Source: Batkoa obscura (taxonomy: Eukaryota > Entomophthoromycota > Entomophthoromycetes > Entomophthorales > Batkoaceae). Taken from it: a stretch of DNA of 64,000 nucleotides. Within the stretch, counting starts at the first letter, position 1. Every line of letters begins with the position of its first letter. This document shows, one piece after another, positions 46,500 to 57,792 of the stretch. Made by a program: the position numbers and the translations under genes. The stretch spans positions 1 through 64,000 of the forward strand of contig JASVEC010000058.1 of NCBI GenBank assembly GCA_030770535.1, given 5' to 3'. The notes under the pieces were generated by a model, which was not told the DNA's origin, ran no database searches, and saw only the letters and a program-made list of their open reading frames with translations.

Positions 46500-48144
46500 T
46501 TATACTACATTTGAAGTATAATAAGCACCTACCATCATAGCTAGTAATACTAAAGTAATTGTTAAGGTAGTATTAGATTGTAATTGTTGCTTATTGTATT
46601 GATTAAAACCAATTAATAATCGATTTTTTAATATGGAATAATTTAAAATAAATTCTTGTTTACTTGATAATGATAAAAATTCATTAAAATTTAATATTGC
46701 AGAACTAGAATAATTATATATTTAATTAATATATTAATAGGAATAAACTTACTTTTGATTTAATATCAATTCATTGTAATTATTATTTATTAACTGATCA
46801 AATGGTAATTGTTGATATAATAAGCTTGTTTTACTTATTAACTCTTCAATATCGATTATATTGTTATTATCGTTGTTACTATTTGTTATATTTTTCATTA
46901 AATTAGTTAAATAAGTATGTACAATTGGCATATCCGGCTCTAAATTTAAAATTTCATTTCTATAATGAAGTATTAACTAACAATAATATAAATAATGTTT
47001 GATTAATTTTTATAATGTAATTAATTTACCACACAAGCTAAGTAAATTGGCATTTCAGGTGATGTTGCTAAATAAAAATCTAATAATCTAGAACATAAAT
47101 TCCAATCTTTAATATCATGACATCCCCATGTAATTAGCCAACTTAAAGCAAAATAATTTGGAATTTCTAAACTAAAATAATAATCAATATGTTATTATAC
47201 TATTGTTATTATTTCCTATTGTTTTTTTTACTTACTCTGTTATAAAATTATATAATTGTTGATCTTTTAATTTTAATAATTCAAATAAACAATTTAGTTG
47301 TTTTTTAACGGGTATTAAATCAATACCCATATAGTCTAATAAATAATAATAACTTAAATGATAGATAGATTTGATACTATTTCTAATAATAAAATTATTA
47401 TTATTATTATTATTATTATCAATTGATACTCACTTTGGTCCTAAATTTAATAAAATTACGCTCGCAATGTCATGAAATCCCTATAAAATAAATATCAACT
47501 ATTAAATTTAACTCTACTTTAATTTACTTGATAATAATTTAATAAGGGTTCCATTTTGAATAATTTAATCAATAAAACTTCCAATTGTTTTTTTAATACT
47601 TCTCTTTCACTACTTGTTATATCTGTCAAAAATCAATCATTAATGCTTTTATACAACTATTTTATTATAAATAAATTGAAATTCATTACCTTGATTAAAT
47701 TGAGTAAAACTTCTTTCAACATCTAGTTTAATTTGTTCGTCAAATGGACTTTTAATATCTTTAAGTGAAATAAAAAATATTTTTAATTAAATCCAGATTT
47801 ATAACCTTCTATCTTACTTTTATCATAACTTAATTTGGGTATATGATTAACTTTTAATAACAAAGGCCTATTAAATAATCCATTTTAATTAACTAACTTT
47901 GATTCATTAAAACTACTTATTAAACTTACCAAACTCTACTTCTATTTTTTTTATTTAATAACCCTCCTTTTTTTATAGCCAAATTCTTTAATTCTTGTAC
48001 ATCAACTAGTTTTATTGAGTCCAAAATCTCCATTTGTTTTTGTTTGTATTCCTTTAATTCTTGGTAATCGCCAGAATTTAATATTGATTTTGTAGTCAGA
48101 GGTTTCTTTTTTTTGCTTTCTTTTCTTGAAGTTGTGATCGTCAT
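46500..48144 (-). CDS. TBC-domain Rab GTPase-activating protein, TBC1D20/Gyp8-like
   Basis: GAP for Rab1/Ypt1-type GTPases at the ER. Nine exons, 48144-47930, 47867-47818, 47758-47690, 47622-47528, 47480-47434, 47382-47236, 47171-47030, 46976-46753 and 46704-46500, give 397 aa, close to human TBC1D20 (403 aa). The catalytic arginine finger lies in KLDVERSFTQF and the glutamine finger in LLNYYQGFHDIAS. Further TBC features are SRVWPLLLKVN, YFALSWLITWGCHD, SRLLDFYLATSPEMPIYLA and EPDMPIVHTYL. The N-terminus is a basic, coiled-coil-prone tail. A C-terminal hydrophobic segment (TLTITLVLLAMMVGAYY) with only a few residues after it is a tail anchor, as in TBC1D20. All splice phases agree. Confidence 0.92.
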
Positions 48145-48772
48145 TAATGTTTTAAAAGTGCTAAAAATAATAAAGGAATTTAATATTTGTATTTTTTATA
48201 AAATATAACTATAGTTTGCTTCTCACTTTTTATAAAAAACAAGCTGGTTTTTATTATTAATCAAAAAGAATATGAAGATAAAATTGAAATTAATAAGTTT
48301 CTATATTAAATGTTACTTAAAAAAATGGCTATTATCTTTATTATAAAGTTAAACATATTATTCCTTTATATAGTTTTGTTTACTCTCCCTTACTCCTGTC
48401 TAATCATTAACAGTTTTATTACGTGGTTTCATTCAATAGGCTGTGTTAAAAATTTCATTTTAAATTATTAGTTTTAAAATGAACAACTGCTTTTTATTAA
48501 ATGTTAGCAAATTGAAAAGGCAAAATAAAACTCGATAAAATAAAGTGAAAGGAATTAGGATAGTTCTATATTATAATATTAAGTGAAATAAGCATAAATA
48601 AAAAAAGTCAAAATATTTCAATTAAAGATTGAAACTTTGAATATTTCAAATTGAAACAATTCCATTGATTAATTTTGAGTTTTTTGTAAACCAGATCTAG
48701 TTTATTTGATGTTTTAATTAATTTGAATTGATTGCCACATCTATTTTTAAGAAGTTACAAGTTTAAGTCATA
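48145..48772. other. Intergenic region
   Basis: No gene or repeat recognised. It lies between divergent genes and probably carries both promoters. Confidence 0.5.
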
Positions 48773-49956
48773 ATGGAAGAAGTAACAAACAATGAGTACA
48801 TTAAGTCATTAATGGATAATAATAATTATATGTTTGATATAATAAGTGTAGCAACTAAAAATCAAATATGGGAATTAAAAATAGTTCAAAAAAAGAGTAC
48901 CAAGGAAGTAGGAAAAGATTTAAACATCAGTAATAAAGCTGTAAGATATACTATTGGCTCAGAAATATTTCGATTGAGAAAGGCTGTGCATGAGGAAAAT
49001 GTAAACGTAGAAGATGAGATTAAATTAAAAAATTTATACGATGAAAGGATTAAAAAAATAAATGAAAAGATCAAAAAAGAGTTGTGTAAATTAGTAATTG
49101 AACAGGTAGTAAATATAGAAGCAGCAGCTGAACAATTATCGATTGGTTGTGGGATTGCTAAATACATTATTTATCAACAAAAAAAGATATCAATGAAAGG
49201 TAAAGATACAAGAGAAGTCCATCAAAAGAAGGATATTAAATTAAAAGAAAAAATTAAACAAATCTATAATAGTATTAGTGAAAAGGCTAAGCATCAAGTA
49301 TGGGAATTAGCAATTGTTCAAAGGAAGCGTATGGAAGAAATGGAAAGGGAACTATGCTTTTGTAATAAACTTATACTTTATATACTTCTTGAAGAATTAC
49401 AACGACTAAAAAAAGCAATAATTGATGGAAACATAAGTATCGAAGATGAGATAAAATACAAAAGGGTAATTGATCAAGATTCTAGAAAGTTAAATGATGA
49501 TTCTAGAAAAAAGTTATGGGAATTAGTAATTGTACAAGGACTATCTTGTAAAGAAGCAGGTAAAGAATTGTCTATTGCTTGTGATATTGTTGAGTATGTT
49601 ATTTATCAACAAAAAAAGGAATTGATAGAAGTTAATGAAGTAAGAGAAGTCAAACAAGATGGAGATAGTAAATCGAAAGGAAGGATCGGTCAAAGTTATA
49701 ATAAAATAAGCAATGATAATAAGAAAAAGTTATTTGAAGTAGTGAATAATCAGCAAATGAGTTAAAAGAAGCAGCAGAAAAATTTTGTATCAAATATAGT
49801 ACAGCTGGAACCATTATATTTAATGAAAGAAAGAGATTGAGAGAAGCTACAAAAGTAGGGGAAGTGAACATTAAAGATAATAAAGCCAATGAATCAGTGA
49901 ATATAAAAGATAGTCAAAAGTTTATTAAATTAAATAACAAAGTTAAAGAAGCTTAA
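48773..49956 (+). CDS. Tandem helix-turn-helix-like repeat protein of unknown function, with one frame break
   Basis: Intronless; one frame to 49765 (330 aa), continuing in the next frame to 49956 if one T is missing at 49762-49763, which would give about 394 aa. It is built of five ~65-residue modules of two alternating kinds. Type A (1, 3, 5) reads like NQIWELKIVQKKSTKEVGKD then NISNKAVRYTI and RLRKA. Type B (2, 4) reads like KKLWELVIVQGLSCKEAGKE then LSIACDIVEYVIYQQKK. Each has the helix, 'xxxEAxKxLSI' turn and recognition-like helix of transposase or homeodomain-like HTH units. The AB pair repeats with a period of about 140 residues. There is no catalytic domain. The protein is Lys-rich, with many basic linkers. 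DNA binding is plausible, but no family is recognised; a domesticated transposase N-terminus is one possibility. Confidence 0.65.
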
Positions 49957-50954
49957 TAATTAATGATAAGGGGTTATCGAAATGTACACAAATAAAATAG
50001 CAGGATAGTTCCTATCAATTATTTTGAAATAAATGTATATAAAAGGTTATTAAAACAAAGTATAAAATCCATAAAATAGGATTTATTTTTGTGTTTGTGT
50101 AATTTTAATTAATGTGTAGTTTTAATGTGCTAATTTTCAATCAGTTTTATAAAAATTATTTTTATTTTTGAATTGATTTTCTATTTTATTCTCACTCTGA
50201 ATGTGAATTTTCTTTCTTCTTTGTATTTAAGCTGTTCTCAAAGTACGATTAATTTATCTACATTATCATCATTACTTGTGCTGTATAGACTTTGAGTTAT
50301 GATATCAGCAAACTACACTAAAAATCTATTAAAACCTTGCTATTTACTGTTCCCTTGGGTGAATGTTAAGAGCTTTTATTTAAAGAATTACTTCATATCT
50401 ATCACTAGATTCAAAATATCCTTATTACAGTAAATTTTTTAACATGGATTTGACGCTGATAATTAATGCAATTAGCAAAGTTCTTTTATAATACTTTACT
50501 TCCTTGCTTCTCAACTGTAGTGGTTTAAAAAAATTCTTTAAACCGTGCCTTTCATTTGAACAAATAATCTAAAAATCATATTTCTAGAAACAAGTTTATA
50601 ATTTTAAATTTTTTAACATAGATTAGATATGGGGATGTATTTTTTGTTCAAGAATTTTACTAATAATCTTTCCGCTCAAATAATATTTAAAAATAGAGAA
50701 AGTGATAAAATCAAAAAAACACCCTCACGTGTTGTTTTAAAAGCAGAAAACTAATATTCAGGTTTGTTTTAACGCCAAAGTTGCTTGTCACTTCTAAATT
50801 ATTATTTACTTTGATTTCACCTGTCCATCTCTCTAAGAATGCTTCTTACATCGTTTTTTATTCTTATTTCCTCTTAAATCATTTAGTTTCATTTTATTTT
50901 AAAGAATTTTTAATTTTAGTACTTGAGATTTTTTTATAAAATTGAAAGTTAAAA
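49957..50954. other. Intergenic region
   Basis: No host gene recognised; one MITE copy at 50637-50730. Confidence 0.5.
50637..50730 (+). mobile_element. MITE copy 21
   Basis: Left ATATGGGGATGTATTTT intact, right ACACCCTCACGTG degenerate. Confidence 0.7.
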
Positions 50955-51341
50955 ATGGATCAAGAAAATCAAAAAAATGAAGAAACAACAACTGCATTTA
51001 GATCCCATCAGGATTTTCACGTTAAAGTAAACAGATTGATATTAAGTATTGAAATTAGTAGAGTATTAACCCTTAATAACTAGGTAGAAGACGGGCTCAA
51101 GAACTTGGTAATGAAATTAAGATTAATTAAATCAAGATTACTAATCGATCCTCAATTTGTAGCAACATAAGATCATGGATATGAATACAAATATACAAAC
51201 TAAATGTAAGTTTTGTTTAATTTTTATTGAGCTTATATTTAAGATGATTCTTCCTTTATAGTACAAGAGATGGAATCTAGATTACATTATTTGGAAAATA
51301 TTTATAAAGAAAATCAACCAAAAGCTGAAGAACAACAATAG
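50955..51341 (+). CDS. HSBP1-like protein (heat-shock factor binding protein 1 family)
   Basis: Small coiled-coil protein, 72 aa from four exons: 50955-51026, 51084-51107 (only 24 nt), 51163-51205 and 51262-51341. The introns are 55-57 nt; the second contains a TTACTAAT branch site. From residue about 22 the heptads read VKVEDGLKNLQHKI, MDMNTNIQTKLQ and EMESRLHYLENIYKE. This aligns with the trimeric coiled coil of HSBP1 (VVQTLLQQMQDKFQ, MSDQIIGRIDDMSSRI) in both length and spacing. HSBP1 proteins bind the trimerisation domain of HSF1 and also the WASH complex. The Q-rich tail (EEQQQ) is variable in the family. It was too fragmented for a simple open-frame search; the splice phases are what support it. 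Confidence 0.75.
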
Positions 51342-51900
51342 AGTAATCTTCATATGATAAAATTCATTAAAGACTCTTTATATTTTTAATGCACTTTGAT
51401 AACGATTGGCTGAGAATTTTAATTATTAAAGCTATTATTTTGAAGTTAAGAATTTTTTAATGATTTTATGATAAATAATATTGAGACCTTATAGTTGTAT
51501 TTTTTATTGAAACTGTAATCTGTTTAATAAATACATATTATCATTCTCTAATTTATTTGAATATTTCAATTACGTAACAGCACAATTCAATATTAGTCTA
51601 AACAATCTAATAAAGTCATAGTAAAGTTTTAGTCTTATTACTTTATATCTCTCTTAGCCATACTAATAATGGAATATTATTGGTCTACATCAATATAATA
51701 TTATTCTTGTTTAATGGGATACTATATATATAACTACTGTGGAATAACATCAAAACTTTTAGATAAATTGCAATAATAAAGCTATAACCTCAAGGACAGG
51801 AAAGCTACAAACACAGCACAAAAAAGCACTTATCATTCAATTTTAAAAAACAACAATAAATTAATAACTCACAATAGTTAAAAACAAAATTTATTCAAAC
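51342..51900. other. Intergenic region
   Basis: No gene or repeat recognised between the convergent HSBP1-like and glutaredoxin genes. Confidence 0.5.
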
Positions 51901-52299
51901 TTAAGCTAATAAAGCTTTAACTTTAGAAGCACCTGAAGAAGAGGTAAAATCATCACAACCACCGATATGTTGACCTTTAACGAACACATTTGGTACAGTA
52001 CGCTGTTTAGTTAAATCTAATAAATAAGATTGGATTTCACTACCGTCATCTACAATTTAAATTTAAAAACTAAAATAGCAAATTAATATTCCAACTTACC
52101 ACGGGTATCTAATTCAATTACTTCAACAGGAGCTCCGAGGGTGCTAGCGAATTGCTTAGCCTTGGTACAGTATGGGCAGTAGGTTTTAGAGAAGATCTAT
52201 AGCGTGTAATTAAGATTAATAGTTTACTATAAAAATAATAAAACTTACAACAATAGTACCACTTGAAATAGCACGATCAACAAGAGCTTTGACGGACAT
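51901..52299 (-). CDS. GRX: Dithiol glutaredoxin (CPYC type)
   Basis: Small thiol-disulfide oxidoreductase that reduces protein and glutathione mixed disulfides using glutathione. Three exons, 52299-52249, 52196-52100 and 52049-51901, encode 98 aa, with short introns. The active site is TYCPYCTKAKQF. The cis-Pro and GSH-binding region is QRTVPNVFVKGQHIGGCDDF, the standard TVPxVF and GG motifs. No signal or leader peptide is visible, so it is probably cytosolic. An additional Cys after GG (GGCDD) is also common in fungal and animal dithiol glutaredoxins. A decayed copy of its middle part lies upstream at 52905-53110 on the same strand. Confidence 0.95.
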
Positions 52300-52904
52300 C
52301 TGAGAGTGTGTTAGTACTTACATTATTTTATCTTTTTATTTTACTTTTACTTTTATTTATTCAATTATTACAAATTAATAAAGCTTATTAACAAAGTTAA
52401 TTTTTTCTTTAAATACTTGGAAGTTGATGCTTAGGTCATTATGAATTGTAGCCAATTAATTTCGATTAGTAATTGAATTTAGGATAAACTTTAGGTATTG
52501 CTCAAAATGGAAGGATTATTATCACAAAAGTTTAAAATAAGGTAAAGATTTCAAATTTTGGAATGTTAGTATTTTGTTGAGTTTTATTAAGCTATGTTTA
52601 GTTTGTAGTTTATTTTTACTGATTGCTGTAAGATGAGCTATATATGTTGAAATGAATATTATAGTATTAAGTGATTTATATGAAAAACAATAATAAATAT
52701 TGTATAAAATAATACAAAAAACATATAACTATGAAACAAACGATCCATCCAAGTAGCTATTTGAATAATCTCAAAAAAACATTAGCAACGCATAAAGTAA
52801 AATATAAGCTTGAAATAAAAAAAGTAAAAATACTCAATACTAGCTCTTTCAATAACATTTTTAGTAAATTAAATGTACTCAGCTTGATGACAATATTTTA
52901 ACTT

Positions 52905-53110
52905 TGTTTCTATTCTTGCTCAGGGGTAAATCATCATATGCACCAATACTTATACCTTTAACAAATACACTTTGTACAGCGTTTTGTTTAGTTAAACCTA
53001 ATTAATAGGAATCAATTTCATTACTACCATTTATCAATTAGAAATTTTAAAAAAGCTAAACAGATCAAAAGATATTTTGACTTACTACAAGTACCTAACT
53101 CAATCGCTCT
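52905..53110 (-). pseudogene. Glutaredoxin pseudogene fragment
   Basis: Read on the minus strand, it aligns with the functional gene from the second intron region to the GG motif: the blocks around CTTTAACAAATACACTTTGTACAG and its counterpart CTTTAACGAACACATTTGGTACAG correspond, as do the intron acceptor and TACCTAACTCAATC. Stops and substitutions interrupt it and the CPYC exon is absent. A partial duplication that decayed is the simplest reading. Confidence 0.65.
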
Positions 53111-54352
53111 AATAAAGACATTAAACGTAGTATCAAATTATATGATTCTATCACTTTCCGTTTTTGTTTAAATTTATATGATTGAGTGAAAAATAAAAAA
53201 AAATAAAGATCAACTGTTACTTTTTTTAGCTTATTTATTTCATGTATAGCTTAATATTTGTAAGTAGATTAATCTGTTCCTTCGTTAAAAAAGATAATGT
53301 TCAATTTTTTTCACTATTGTTGCTCATTTAGTTTTTTTTATAATAGTTCATAATGCTTTTATAAAAAAATGAGCAATACTTAATAAAAGACTTCGGTACA
53401 ATATTAGAAAAATATTGCGTTTTGGGCTAAAATAAAATATAAATATATTTACAATTGTAAAATAGAAGATTAATTAAAATTTTAAATACATAATATAAAC
53501 CAACAATTATAAAAATCTTTGTTATATATAATGTATATCTAGGCTTAAATGTTTATCTTCTTTATAAAGCTTGATTTAATTTCAAGTTATTAAAAATGAG
53601 TTTTATTTTAAATTTTAAAATTTTATATTTATTTTATTTAGTATACCCTTTTTCTACATAAAAGGATGTTTAAATAAAAAACTTTATAATATTGCCAATA
53701 ATATATAATAATTCTAATAAACACTAATTAATTATATATATATAAAGTTCTAATTTATACTTATTATAATTAAATTTCATTATAGTTTTAATAACTATTA
53801 CAATATTATTAATACTAATGATATTGAATTAAATCTTTTTATTAAAGTTATCACTTTCACTTTAGCTTGTTATTTTTAATAATAAATTATCTCATAACTA
53901 ATAAAGTTATAATAAAGATTTATTATTATGAGGATTAAAAATAAACAATTCAATTATTATTTAAAGTTATATATTATGTACTAAAGTAATCAAATTAACT
54001 TATTTTGTTATAAAATATTGACTATTTAATAACTTTTAATTATAAATAGTATAATGATTAAATTATAAGTCATTAGATTTCTGAGTTTCAATTATAAAAG
54101 AATAAATTAAATAAATATAGATTTTTGATTGAATTTTTGATAGTATTTATATTTCCTATAATTAAATAGTTTGTTTAATGTTTACAAAAAGAGTTATTAG
54201 TAAAAGAAATTAATTTAGTATAACATATATCTATTTTTTACTAGCTTTTTCAAAAACAATACTAAGTATTTTGATAATACAGCTGGTGTAAACCTATTAT
54301 AGCTTAATTAGCTGTTTATTTAAAAATAAAGCTTTGTTAAAATATAGATAAA

Positions 54353-54461
54353 ATATGGGAATATATTTTTTGACTTCATTATTTTTTCCATTTTTTAAGC
54401 ACTATTTAAGTGGAAAAATTGTTAGGAAAATTCTTAAACATAAAAATATATCCCCATATAA
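54353..54461 (-). mobile_element. MITE copy 22
   Basis: Reverse orientation. It ends 20 bp before the long-TIR element. Right end ATATCCCCATATA. Confidence 0.8.
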
Positions 54462-54480
54462 TGTATTTTTTTGTTTAAGT

Positions 54481-55959
54481 TGTGGAATCTGGTATTCAGT
54501 AATTGGAGTCAAAAACAGCTATTACTTGGTTGACTACATTATAAGTCGAAAGGTCTTAGTTTATGTGACTAAGATAGACTTGAATTATGAAAAATAGTAC
54601 ATAATAGGCTACGAATTATATAAGATAAACAGAATAGACAATACTAATGTAAAATCTACGTAGAATACTATTAAATAAACCTAGTGCTTTATTAAATGTT
54701 TGAGATATCAGGGAATAATTCAGTTAAAAAGCCTCGAACTACTATACTATAAAATCTCTTTTACACTCTGAAAAGTATAGATATCAATACGAGAGGATAA
54801 TATTCTTTGAGACGAAGATAGAAATCCTCATAACAAATCAAAATAAGAGCATGGGATCGATTGTCTTTAAACTCGAGAACATAGCAGCTTAGGCGATTAT
54901 GCTATAATTAATCATGGGGCTGACAAAGCGACATTTCAAAAAGTTTTACTAATAGCTTCTCTGTTCAAATAACATTTAAAAAATAGAAAAAGTAACAAAA
55001 TTTTAAAATGCATTTATATAATAACTAAGCTTAAAGAAATTATTTTAAATACTGTCAAAAAAAATTTAACTCAAATTTAATTATTTAAATTAGCAGAATT
55101 GGCAAGGCCTTTACTAATGTAACTTATATATTAATACTAAACAAAGTTGTAGTATGTAAATAAATGTATATTCCTATAAAATCACATTGAAAAGTATTTA
55201 TTGTTAACTGCTTTATAGCTGATACTACAGGTTTACTATCAAATAAATAATTTTAATATTATAATTATATTATTAGTATATTACTAAGTTAATAAATAGT
55301 TACATAAGAGAGAATGGTTGGCTTTAAAACTATAATCAACTATCCTTATATGATATAAGCAATATAATGTTAATATTCATTTTTATTCATTATAATAATT
55401 ACTTGCTTTTTAACTGTTTATTAATTGTTTATTGACTTAGTTATTAATAACTTAAATGACATTAATATTTAATAAACTATTCAGTTAATCAGTGGATGCT
55501 GTGAAATATCGCTTTGTCAGTCCCATGGTTAATTATAGCATAACAATCGCCTAAGCTGTTATGTTCTCGAGTTCAGAAGAAATCAATGCCATGTTCTTAT
55601 TTTGATTTGTTATGAGAATTTCTAGCTCCATCCAAAAGAATACTATCCTCTCATTTTGATATCTATACTTTTCAGAGTATGAAAGAGTTTACAGAGTATA
55701 GTAGTTCGAGGCTTTTTAACTGAATTATTCCCTGATATCTCAAACATTTAATAAAGCACTAGTTTTTTAATAGTATTTACGTAGATTTTACATTAGTATT
55801 GTCTATTCTATTTGTCTTATATAGCTTGTAACCTATTACGTGCTATTCCTCATAACCCAAGTCTATCTTAGTCACATAAACTAAGACCTTTCGACTTATA
55901 GTGTAGTTAACCCAGCAATATTTGTTCTTAACTCCAAACCCTGAGTACCAGATTTCACA
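54481..55959. mobile_element. Complete long-TIR DNA transposon (non-autonomous)
   Basis: Two inverted repeats of about 457 bp (54481-54937 and 55501-55959) have ends TGTGGAATCTGG and CCAGATTTCACA. They diverge moderately, so the insertion is not recent. The 560-bp interior has no open frame. It contains a MITE remnant and, in reverse orientation, the 3' non-coding tract of transposon family B. This links the long-TIR arms and family B as parts of one element or as a nested pair. The superfamily is unknown; such long TIRs occur in Mutator-like and some other DNA transposons. Confidence 0.75.
54938..55017 (+). mobile_element. MITE copy 23 (remnant inside the long-TIR element)
   Basis: Core similarity only (TTTTACTAATAGCTTCTC, then AAAATAGAAAAAGTAAC). 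Both ends are lost. Confidence 0.45.
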
Positions 55960-56502
55960 GATGCTAAAACTTTTAAATTTTCTGTTATTTTTATAATATA
56001 AGTTGTGAGGTTAATTTTAGTTTTTCTATTTTTTATAGATTTTATAATTTTAATTAAAATTATATCACTTTTTTTAAAAAACCATCAGATATTGGATAAC
56101 AGTGTAGTTTATTGTTGTTTGATAAAATGTAAATACTTTTTAATATCTTATATTTTTTTTGTATTTTTAGAAAATTATATCTATTTTCCTATCATACTCA
56201 CAAATAAAAATCTCAAATTTTAAAATTAATTAATTGATTTTCTGTTCTACTTAAGATTTTAAAACAATTTTTCTATTATAAAAGGTTTTTAAAATGTCTA
56301 TCAACTATATTTTTTATAATATTTATAATATTCATAAAAAAAATTGAGATTAATATTTAAATTATTAGCTATTTTACAAATTTGTTTAAATATATAATAT
56401 AATATAAAAGCTTGTAAAATTTAAAACAATTTTTTGTATTTATTTATATATTAACTTTTATGAAAAAGTTTTTCAAATATTAGATCAATCAAATATTTTT
56501 TT

Positions 56503-56609
56503 GGATATAGGGATGTTCTTGATTTCATTACTTTTTTCATTTCTTTAAACACTATTTGAGCAGAAAGATTGCCAATACAATTCTTAAACAAAAAAATACA
56601 TCCTTATAT
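56503..56609 (-). mobile_element. MITE copy 24
   Basis: Reverse orientation, left ATATAGGGATGTTCTTG, right ACATCCTTATATG. Confidence 0.75.
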
Positions 56610-56726
56610 GCTTAATCTAAAAATCTAAAATTTTGATTATTATTTATTATTATTTTTTAAAACTACTATTATTTTAATTAGTTTGTAAAACTTTTATTGA
56701 CCCTATTATATTAAAAGCTCAAATAA

Positions 56727-56819
56727 TCATATTTTTTAAGAATCTTACTAATAATCATTCTACTCAAATACCATTTGAAAAATGGAAAAAGTAATAAAAT
56801 CAAAAAAAACACTCTCAGA
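56727..56819 (+). mobile_element. MITE copy 25 (eroded)
   Basis: Core preserved; the left end is reduced to AATCATATTTTTTAAG and the right end to ACACTCTCAGAT. Confidence 0.6.
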
Positions 56820-56849
56820 TTTTAAATCTAAGTCATAGTAATTTTATAT

Positions 56850-56955
56850 ATATGGGGATGTTTTTTGGTTTCATTACTTTTTCCATTTTTTAAGCGCTAC
56901 TTGAATGGAAAAATTGTTAGTAGAATCCTTGAATATAAAAATACATCCCCATATA
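56850..56955 (-). mobile_element. MITE copy 26
   Basis: Best-preserved copy of the right part: ATATGGGGATGTTTTTTGG at one end and ATACATCCCCATAT at the other. Confidence 0.85.
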
Positions 56956-57246
56956 TGTATTTTCTTAAAATAATATTATTTGAGCTTTTAATACACATTT
57001 GAAAAATTGACCCAAATGGCCTTCATTTTTTGTCTAAATACCGCCGCCTATGTTGATGGGCTAATATTATAAAATATCTATGATACTAGCTGCAGAAAGC
57101 TTTGTTAGTAATTAGAGACTCAAATTTTATTATCTTAAAAGCTCGAACTTGTACGATTACTTTTAATGTACTTTTCTTGCTTTTACCATCAGCTCAGATA
57201 GGTGGTCGATTCTCTGGAGTAACACCTGTTAAAAAACAAAATTGTA

Positions 57247-57333
57247 TAAAGATATTTCTTTTTGTTTAGGAAATTCATTGACGTTTTTTCTATTTAATAG
57301 TGCCTAAAAATGGAAAAATGATGAAACTCAAAA
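57247..57333 (+). mobile_element. MITE copy 27 (remnant)
   Basis: Only the core (TTTAATAGTGCCTAAAAATG, then GAAAAATGATGAAACTC) is recognisable. Confidence 0.4.
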
Positions 57334-57792
57334 TTAACTTAAGTAATTTTTGAGTATTTAATCTCAAAGTTTTAAATTTTAAAAGTATCAAATTTCAACA
57401 AAGATAAATCTTGTTTTCGAATTACTAGCTTATTTATAAATAACATATATATTATAAAGTAACACAATATTTTATACTTAATATCTTTTACTTAAAATAA
57501 ATATAACTCGGTTATTAATTCATTATTTTATAACATTTGAACCTTTAAAAATAATCAATAATCAATATTAAACAAGAAACTTTAAATGTTTAATTCGTCT
57601 CATTAATTTAAAAGCCGCCAATCAAATTTATTACCAATTTAATTAACAATGTCTTTATAAAATGCATTTGAAATTAAGAGGTTCAATTAAAAGGAGTTGA
57701 TTTAAGAGATATATAAACATTAAAAAAGAAATAGAAATTACATTTTAATTTTAATAATTTATATTTTTAATTGTTTTTGATTTTAAATAAAA

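Larger units (their letters stand above)
52300..57792. other. Gene-poor, repeat-rich block
   Basis: The block holds the glutaredoxin pseudogene, a complete long-TIR element and five to seven MITE copies or remnants. No working host gene is supported. The short open frames at 54355-54597 and 56005-56223 lie over repeats or plain AT-rich DNA. Confidence 0.7.

Noticed and set aside
54355-54597. 80-codon open frame
   Set aside because: It runs through a MITE and into the long-TIR arm; it is not a gene.
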